Shown: in pieces, positions 57,016 through 64,000 of the stretch
How the letters are laid out: every line of letters starts with the position of its first letter
Numbering within the stretch: the first letter of the stretch is position 1
NCBI RefSeq assembly: GCF_904849725.1
Contig: NC_058524.1
Location: forward strand, 351,413,823 to 351,477,822
Direction: 5' to 3'
Length of the DNA: 64,000 nucleotides
DNA from: Hordeum vulgare subsp. vulgare
Lineage: Eukaryota; Streptophyta; Magnoliopsida; Poales; Poaceae
Program-made: the position numbers and the translations under genes
The notes under the pieces: generated by a model
What the model saw: only the letters and a program-made list of their open reading frames with translations
Told to the model about the DNA's origin: nothing
The model's database searches: none

Positions 57016-57443
57016 ATCTCCCCCTTTTTGGTAATTAATGACAACATATCAATCAAAGCTTTGACAAAAGAGATAATCAATGATTAGCATCAACGCTTTG
57101 AGAAGTATGTCAAAAGTAAGAGCTCCCCCTAAATATGTGCATTGTTTATGATCTGTCTTTTAGTTTAAATGCACAATCGATTAGGATCATGGGGTAATCT
57201 TCCATGTCACATACAACTTGGTGGTGCACATAACACCAAACAAGACGTGAATGATCAACATGTAGATAGCTCAAAGGTAATAATGTGGTAGCATCAAACA
57301 ACCATAGCGTATGATCAAACACACCTCTAAACGGATAAAGTCATCCAAAAGACCAAAAGTTTTGAAAAACAAATGAGAGCAAATAAAATGATAAGCTCTC
57401 CCTCTTGAAGCCCTATTTTATCTATACACTTCTCCCCCTTTGG
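57016..57443 (-). other. Cluster of polypurine tracts and 3' noncoding region
   Basis: On the minus strand three clear tracts occur: CCAAAAAGGGGGAGAT at the LTR (57016-57031), TTTAGGGGGAGCT (57121-57133) and CCAAAGGGGGAGAA (57430-57443), plus a weaker AAGAGGGAGAGCT (57394-57406). Repeated tracts upstream of the 3' LTR are a known trait of Sireviruses. No gene is seen between them. Confidence 0.65.
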
Positions 57444-57476
57444 AAACAATTTACCAAAAACTTCGAAGGTCTATAA

Positions 57477-59502
57477 CTAAGCATCTCTCTGGGCACGATC
57501 TCCTCCGGTAGCTAAAGATGGAGTGGACAAGAGAGCGTCGACGAAGGCTTTTGCGGAATTCCGTGGAGCTGGAGGTGTAGACACTCGAGGTGCAGGAGCA
57601 AGAGCTGAAGCTTGACCTGATGAAGATGGTCTTGCTTCCGGAACTGGCACAGCTGCTGACCTAGTATGGGTCCTGAGTTGAGTGGTAGTAGGAAGGGGTG
57701 ACTCTTCATCATCACTGCTGGAGAGGGCAATCTTCACTGAATCAACTAAATGCTGAAGTTGTTGAACAGTGTTAGTCAACTCCGTGACCTTAACATCCAG
57801 GTCATGGAATTTTGTCTTCACGGGCCTCTCGAGGATCGTCTGGTTTAGCAAGATCTCAGAAACTTTCTTCTCCATCCCTTGGATGGTGCTCACCAAGAAG
57901 AACAACTACTCATCTTTGTTTCTGAGCTGTGGGGTTAGAGCTGGAGCATTCATAGCAACTTCTACCACTGCTGCCTCTGCTGCCTCTCGAGCAGTAGCTG
58001 AGCTGGGATCGCAATCGTCCATCACAACTTCATTGTCTTCAAAATTAGGCTGAAGTGGCAGGTGGGATGATCAAGAAGATATGCATGCCTCCCAATCTTG
58101 GCATTAATGAGCATCTAAATGTATGGAGCATATCCACAAGTACTCTACTGATGTGCAACAGTCATGTTGACAGTCTCAACTATCAAGTCCATGACTCGGA
58201 ACCGGGTGTGGTTGTCTAGATGATGCAGCATGTTGATGGAATAACCTCTAATCATCTTGTCGTCACCTAATTTGGGCATCAGGGTGTATCTCATGATGGT
58301 GTTCGTAGCGGGTATTCCTGCTGCAAAAAGTAGACAGGGCCAAATTTGTGAGATGGCAGAAATTCATAGGGCACAGGCTTGTACATGTTGACCATGGAGT
58401 TTTGATTCATCTTGAGCAGTGAATACAGATCCAAGTCTCCTTCATGTGCTTTTGGAGCACCAATGATAGTGGCACATTCGTCAATACTGGCTTCGTACTG
58501 GTGACCCTCAATCATCCAAACGATTCTTCAATCAGAATAGAAATGAGTGGTAGAATAGAATTGCATGATCATATCATCATTCCAAGCAGTCATATCTTTG
58601 CCAACAAAATCTTCAATATCGACGATCCTCAAATTTTATCTCACATGAGGAAAATAGTCTTCATTGGCTTTGATGTATTCCCAATCGACATATCTAATAT
58701 CGTTGACTACATGACTGTTGTCAAGCAAAATTGTCACATAGAAATCATGTTGTTCCCTTGTGTGAAAATGGGTATCAACAGCAGTCCTCCTTCTCACAAC
58801 ATATGGATCAACTGATCTCCACTTCCTCAAACCTGCATCCCTTCTCTTCTTCATGTCTTCAGCTGCAGGGTGAGTAGCATCATGGGTTGGTAGATGAGCT
58901 CTCAGCTTCATGAGCACATGTGCATCCTCATCTTACTCTGCAGCAAAATTTCTGAATGGAGAGCCTTTGTTTTTCTCAGCTGCAGGAATATCCTTTGTAG
59001 TCCTCTTGGGAGCTACATACTTCTTAGTCTTAGGTGTTGAAGGCTTTGGGCAGACTTCTTAGGCATAGCATCAGCCACAAGCTTTTTCTTCATAGGAGGA
59101 GAAACCTCAACTGGAACGCCTTTCTCCTCATCATCAGCAGCTTGGGCTCGATCTTCATACATCAAAGTTGGTCTTCCAACAACATGGATAGTTCTCTTAC
59201 TGGCTCTCTTCTGACCTGGCTTCTTTGGAAGCTATAATTTCAGAAGTTCTCGCATACTCCTTCCCCACAGTCTTCCTAACTGTGGTTTTCTCCTTCTGCT
59301 TCTGGGGAGCATATTCTTCAGGGATGAAGTCAACATCTTCTTCATCGGAATTAATCTTCCTTATGGACCTGGTAGCTACCTTGGGCAAGCCATGGGAGCT
59401 AGGAGTACCTGGGTTAGAAAGGGTCCTCTCAGGACTAGTGCCTGAGTCCATGTCACAACTGGGCTCACTGAAGTTGTTTGGACTATCCTCTGAACCTGAC
59501 AT
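57477..59502 (-). pseudogene. 3' ORF in env position with C-terminal coiled coil
   Basis: The start is probably the ATG at 59502 (MSGSEDSPNNFSEPSCDMDS), a Ser/Pro/acidic N-terminus; the longer frame upstream is a Cys/Leu/Ser repeat. The frame is lost near 59220, and further pieces are 58636-58917 (RKWRSVDPYVVRRRTAVD, RYVDWEYIKANEDYFPHV), 58291-58515 (EGHQYEASIDECATIIGAPK, PYEFLPSHKFGPVYF) and, in another frame, 57477-57905 (MEKKVSEILLNQTILE, LTNTVQQLQHLVDSVK, then a Pro/Ala/Ser tail). The heptad-like C-terminal part suggests a coiled coil. Similar ORFs follow pol in SIRE/Maximus-type elements; function is unknown. Confidence 0.6.
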
Positions 59503-59639
59503 CTTGCAAGACCAAGCACACAAGTAGACTGATAGACAAGCAGACAAGCAGGCTGATAGATAAGCAGACAAGCAGAGCATGTGAAAAGATATAGAAGAGC
59601 TGGAAAGGATAAGCATCACAAAATTGCAGAAGTTTTGTC

Positions 59640-60112
59640 AAATTTCAACTCTGAAAAAAATAATTTTAACATTTAGCAAAAAAGGATTTCGGTTCCACCG
59701 AGTGAAAATTTCGGATCCACCGAGAGAGTTGTTCTCATAAACAAATAATTGGTACCCTTTTCGGCTTCACCGAAAAGGAGAACTCTATTCCACCGAGAAC
59801 ATTCTCCATAACCCTAAAACTAGAATCTGTAAGACAAATTTTTGCAACTCGGTGACACCAAGATTTGTTTTGTGGACTGTTAACCATAAAAATTGGTTTG
59901 GTCGCTAATCTAAGAGTGTTTTCTGGTAAATGGAATTAGTGCAATAGTGTATAGATAATGGTTGGACCTATTTGCACAAGAATCAGATTTGGAGCGCAAA
60001 AGGAATCGAATATGTACCCTAACTCGGTGTGGATTCGCTACGGCAGTGGCGGCGGCAAAGATCCCGTCGGCGACGAGGACTCCTCTGGCGAGGGCTCATG
60101 GGAGGATCATGT
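59640..60112 (-). promoter_or_regulatory. Region upstream of the 3' ORF with LTR-type motifs
   Basis: From 59688 to 59862 motifs such as CGGTTCCACCGAG, CGGATCCACCGAG, CGGCTTCACCGA and CTCGGTGACACCAAG repeat, the same kind as in the element's LTR. A GC-rich stretch (60040-60100) follows. There is no ORF. The region continues beyond the solo LTR at 61739-62015. Confidence 0.5.
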
Positions 60113-60881
60113 TGAAAAGGATCGATATGGACCTAGAGGGGGGGTGAATAGGTACAAATCCGAATTTTAATAATTACTTAGCAATTTTAGGCTAAAGTGC
60201 GGAATATGAGTGTAAGTCTAATAATTGCTAAGACAAAGAGTAAGCTATTAGGAGTGAAGCAAGGCAAGCGGTAAACAATAATCAAATACAAGTATGTAAT
60301 AAGGATTAACACAAGTAGAGAGTTAGGGTTAGGAATAACCGAAACTCCGAGAGAGACAAGGATGTATCCCGATGTTCACTTCCTTGGAGGGAAGCTACGT
60401 CACCGTTAGAGGGGCGGATGTTACCACGAAGGCTCACCCTATTCTCCCTTTGAGATAACTCCATGAAGGCGTTTCTCAACCACTAGTGGTAACCCTTGAG
60501 GTGGCTTCCAAACCTTCACAAACTTTCCAGGGGATATCACAATGGTTTGATTCCTCTCCGAAGACTCCTACCGCCTAGGAGTATCCAACCTCCAAGAGTA
60601 ACAAGATCACGGGGATTGCTCAAAACTTGCTCAAATCACAAATCACTTTGGTGGGAAGGAGGAGAGGGAGACGATCTATCTTTTGATTGGAACAACACTC
60701 AAAGGGACTCACAAATGCTCTTGGGATCTAGGATTTGGTGTAGACAAGAGTCAGTGAGAGGAAAGGCGTTCTTGGGTGTATTCTAGCTGTGTTGAACACC
60801 CTTTCACGAGGTGGGAGAAGAGTATATATAGTGTGGAGTGAAATCCAGCCGTTGGAGGTGCATTAAGTCACACAGGGTCCG

Positions 60882-61348
60882 GACGTCCGACACTTGTCGG
60901 AAGTCCGGGCGCCCGCGAGGGGTCGGACGTCCGACTGTGGTCGGTCGTCCGAGGCCTGTAGGCACGACTGGAACTCTTTTGGATTTATCAGCGACCGGAC
61001 GTCCGACAGGGGTCGGTCTTCCGAGGCCTGTAGATACGACAGAACCTATTTGAATTTATCAGCGTCCGGACGTCTGGAGTGGACTTGAAATCCGTGTTAT
61101 GAAGTTCAATTTCTACTGGTGGTGGCTTCCGGATTTCCGATGGGGGTCGGGCGTCCGGCGCTCGGACGTCCGGAGGGAGCCGGATTTCCGAGATATAGAA
61201 CACAAATTCTACTGGTGTAGACTTCCGGATTTCCGGAGATTAGCCGGACGTCCGGCCCTCGGACGTCCGGAGGGAGCCGGATTTCCGAGTTATATGCTTC
61301 ACAAACTACTGGTGAAGGGCTGCGGATTTCCGAAGCTAGCCGGACGTC
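60882..61348. repeat. Array of eight CGGACGTC palindromes
   Basis: GACGTC, nearly always inside CGGACGTCCG, occurs at 60882, 60926, 60998, 61069, 61165, 61247, 61262 and 61343, with further half sites (GTCGGTCGTCCGA, TTCCGGATTTCCG). The core ACGT hexamer is the C-box type recognised by plant bZIP factors. The array begins about 50 bases upstream of the TATA box on the minus strand. Confidence 0.85.
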
Positions 61349-61390
61349 CGGCCCTCGGACGACCGGAGGGAGCCGGATGTCCGAGGCAAT
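61113..61390. repeat. Three tandem repeats of about 96 bp
   Basis: Units start with CTACTGGTG at 61113, 61209 and 61306. Each contains a TTCCGGATTTCCG-like run, one or two CGGACGTCCG sites and GGAGGGAGCCGGAT. The duplication multiplied the palindromes inside the promoter region. Confidence 0.8.
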
Positions 61391-61738
61391 GGACATGTTT
61401 TGAATTGAAGACAGGGAGGAGAGTATGTGGTGTATGGTATGAAAGTAAAGATGTGGTATGAGCAAGTTCATCGCAAAACCTGTGATCCCCTCTTAATAGT
61501 GTGGGATCCCTATACTCAATATCAGTAAACTCAAAAGACTACTCTAGAGCATCTCTTCTTAATCCCGAGCCTTCTCGAAATATAAATCACCAATCTTTTC
61601 ACGCACCCTTTGGCGCATAAATCTCAATCTACTAAAGTACTTGTCGTCCTGATTTACACTCAACAAATAGGATTAGTTTCCTATGTATGTGTTGTCATTA
61701 ACACCAAAAGACGATTAGGGGCATAGCATGCACTTTCA

Positions 61739-62878
61739 CATGTAGACTTCCAAGTGACTAGGGCGTGGCAGCAAGGAGGTGCGGATGTTCGACATTTGAA
61801 GTAATTTTTCAACCGTCGGGTTCCACGGATATACATAGCTCCTTGCTGTCGGTGACACCGAGACGAGATTTTTGGTGCCACCGAATTCCACAACTATTAG
61901 CTGATAGTGAAACTCGGTGAGGCCGAAAAGCAAAACTCAGTTGCACCGAGATGATAAAACCTGATCAACCCTAGGCTTCGGTGGGACCGAGATTTTGAGA
62001 TTGGTCACACCGAAATGCACTTTGGGAGGTTTTGTAATTTAGCCCTTGGTGAGACAGATCCCCGAGTGCCCCTCACACACAGTGTCCCTAAAGTGCTTGC
62101 TCAAATTTTGTGATGTAGCATGAATAGAATTTGAGTTCAAAAAGCATAGATATCTAGAGGGAGGTACTTAGGCATACTTGTATACCCAATTGGCCAAAAG
62201 AAATAGGAAGCCAAATAATCGAATGAGCAAAACATGTATACCAACATGCTCAATCAATAAGATGTCAAATAAAACATGCTGAACATGCACAAACATTCTA
62301 GCATCTATCAAGCACTTTGGCAATGATGAAATCATCTATGTATGAGTATATTGACTTAGGAGCCAAGTAAGAATACTTTATCATAGGTCATACTCATCGA
62401 TTAAGCACAAGTGGGGTTACCACTTTTACATAATTCATTAATGTCTTCACATCGTTTAGGATATGCTTATACTCAAGTCTTAGAGTAAAGCTCCCCATAG
62501 ATGTGACATCCCCTCTAAGAAGGATAAACTAACCTTGAGTTTTGCCGTAGAAGACTTCAAGTAGGTGAAGTAGTGATGGATGCTCATTGTTGATAAAGAT
62601 CATCTTGAGTTGGGAGTGATCCTTGTTGTTTCTTACTCTTATCACCTACATGGGTAGTCCCAAATCAAAAGGAACAAATGCAAGGATATCTATGGACATG
62701 GAGTGAAATACGTGGGAGCTGATGTCCAAAGATGCATTAATTACCTTGTCCCTTTCTCAAATTTGAGGGAATGTGCGACTCCTTGAACTAATGCATATGG
62801 TTGGAGTTAATTGCAAGTAGTTCTTGCCAAAATGAATAAGAGTGAATTTCATTGGCGAAGTCACCCCTCAAAAACTTT
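61739..62878 (-). other. Noncoding stretch between gag and the 3' ORF
   Basis: It starts with the CATGT duplication. From 61816 to 62015 CGGTGACACCGA-type motifs repeat (61849-61861 is a full palindrome). The remainder, to the gag stop, has no ORF above 70 codons and no pol motif. I see nothing else in it. Confidence 0.55.
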
Positions 62879-64000
62879 CTAGTTCTTCCTCTTGGGGACC
62901 CATATGACCTTGTTGGGGATCCTTGTAGTTGTGGTAGCACTAGATGAGGTAGTACTAGAAGTGTCCTTGGGAACCCACTCGACCTTGGCTTGGGGTTCTT
63001 TCACAAATGAGTCAATCTTCTCTTGAATATTTACCTTGCCCTTGTGGTCTTGTGGTAGAAGGCCATCTTGGGATCTTGTTCCCTTGGGAGGAGTAGAATC
63101 ATACTTCTCCTCTTGAGGAACAAACTTGGGAATGGGATATGGACCTTCTTCCCAAACATCTCCATTGATGTTGAAGTGGCCAACACCTTGCTTCTTATGA
63201 TGTCCTCCTTGCTTGTGCACAATTTCTTCAAATTGCTTACTTCCGGAAAGACTCTTGAAGACACCTCTCTCTATAATCCCTTTCAATAAATCATTTTCTT
63301 GCTCAAGTGTAACTTGGCTAAGAGAATCATTAGTGGAATCAAGAGAGCTACTAGAAACAACATCATTTGATCTAGCTTTAGCATTGTTGTTACTAGATGA
63401 AGAAACTTTCTTGACTTTGTTACTAGTGTTCTTAGATTTAACTTGTGGAACAGAAGTAGACAAGAGTAATTGTTTGGCTAGATAAGAAGAACTCTTCTTT
63501 TGAAGATCATCATTGATTGCTTTTAGAAATTCATGCTCTTGCTCTAAATTTAGCTTCTCGAAGTGTAGCTTCTCATGAGTCCTTGCAAGCTCTCTATGAT
63601 TTCTAGAGTAGTTTCATGAGCTAACTAACGAGTGTTTAATTCTTTAGGTAGTTGTTCAATCTCTTTCTTATCATCATCATTCGATTTCTCTTGACTAGCA
63701 TGATTATTTTCAAGTTCAGTTTCAATGTTATCACTAGTCTTATCAAAGAGAAAGTCATCTTCCCCTAACAAGTCATCTTCATCACTATCAAAGTCAATGT
63801 ACACGAGGTGTGATACCTTCGGGCCTTTTGCCATGAAGCAATTTCCAATCCCTTCATTTCATGAAACAAATAAGTCGTAGGAATTGGAGAAAACAAGTGC
63901 AAGACTGGAAACACCTTCATCTTGTCTGTAGTCAGAGTTGGAGTGATATGTTCTCTTGGATTGGTTGTCACACTCAGAGCTAGTGTGAGCTTCATGTCTT
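62879..64000 (-). pseudogene. gag: Sirevirus-like gag, C-terminal half
   Basis: Reading from the window edge, fragments in three frames give an acidic segment (MAKGPKVSHLVYIDFDSDED, 63625-63834), a broken coiled-coil part, and an open 194-residue C-terminus (62879-63463) with SSSLDSTNDSLSQVTLEQEN, KSLSGSKQFEEIVHKQGGHH and the end RIPNKVIWVPKRKN. This layout is the one I know from Triticeae Sirevirus-type gag proteins. The first half and any zinc knuckle lie beyond 64000. At least two frameshifts make it a pseudogene. Confidence 0.65.

Larger units (their letters stand above)
60113..61738 (-). repeat. Sirevirus-type solo LTR, TSD CATGT
   Basis: The 1626-bp LTR runs from TGAAAAGGATCGATATGG to GCATGCACTTTCA, with perfect CATGT duplications at 60108-60112 and 61739-61743. 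A TATA box (TATATATA) lies at 60823-60830. Eight GACGTC palindromes lie upstream of it on the minus strand. No internal sequence remains. Confidence 0.93.
55514..64000 (-). mobile_element. Sirevirus-like copia element, pol not seen
   Basis: On the minus strand: gag (from the window edge to 62879), a noncoding stretch, a large 3' ORF in pieces (59502-57477), a cluster of polypurine tracts, and a 3' LTR (57015-55514). Multiplied polypurine tracts, palindromic motifs in the LTR and an env-position ORF with a coiled coil are traits I associate with Sireviruses (SIRE/Maximus). After removal of the solo LTR at 60113-61738 only about 1.8 kb separate gag and the 3' ORF, too little for a copia pol of about 3 kb. 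The 5' LTR lies outside the window. Confidence 0.7.

Noticed and set aside
60882..61348. CRISPR-like array from repeated CGGACGTCCG sites
   Set aside because: Repeats are short palindromes with irregular spacing inside an LTR of a plant genome; no direct repeat/spacer structure.
1..64000. Host protein-coding genes
   Set aside because: Every open frame with recognisable content belongs to a retrotransposon; the rest lies within LTRs or noncoding parts of elements.

Overview
The window is pure repeat DNA from a large plant genome, and I see no host gene, rRNA, tRNA or CRISPR array. LTR-retrotransposon types familiar from wheat, barley and their relatives (BARE-1/Angela/WIS copia LTRs, Athila-lineage gypsy LTRs that start TGATACGT, Sirevirus-type copia) point to a Triticeae grass. 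I cannot name the species. Family names come from recall of LTR ends and protein motifs, not from a search.

Layout. 1-6060: 3' part of a plus-strand Athila-lineage element (protease remnant, LTR-like internal block, ATHILA ORF-1-type ORF, long noncoding 3' module, LTR 4300-5928) followed by primer-binding-site-like sequence. 6061-11226: two stacked fragments of minus-strand gypsy elements (gag, protease, LTR pieces). 11227-21389: a full-length minus-strand Athila-lineage element of 10.2 kb with gag-protease, pol, an extra 3' ORF and a probable 5-bp target duplication. 18798-28846: a 3.35-kb segment present three times in tandem, each unit holding the 5' gag, the leader and the LTR of that element, 680 bp of flanking old LTR, and 82 bp of an Angela LTR. 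28765-52576: a degenerate minus-strand Angela/BARE copia element bounded by ACTTG. Its upstream LTR is split by a plus-strand chromovirus-like gypsy element with 4.1-kb LTRs (36960-52486), whose own 3' LTR holds a solo LTR (49015-50522, TSD CTGGC). 52577-55513: fragments of further LTRs, one inserted in another. 55514-64000: a minus-strand Sirevirus-like copia element with gag and a 3' ORF but no visible pol, interrupted by a Sirevirus-type solo LTR (60113-61738, TSD CATGT).

How the parts work together. Each autonomous-type element encodes gag, protease, reverse transcriptase/RNase H and integrase between LTRs that carry promoter and polyadenylation signals; the primer-binding site and polypurine tract start minus- and plus-strand DNA synthesis. 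Nearly all ORFs here are broken.

The most notable observations are: (1) both Athila-lineage families carry, just upstream of their 3' ORF, an internal block that resembles the LTR promoter region of their own family, as if the 3' ORF had its own promoter; (2) both have a second polypurine tract right after that ORF, enclosing a noncoding module that shares an antisense sequence block across the two families; (3) the microhomology-bounded tandem triplication; (4) an unrecognised ORF between primer-binding site and gag in the 4.1-kb-LTR element; (5) two different palindromic motif arrays just upstream of the TATA boxes of two Sirevirus-type LTRs.
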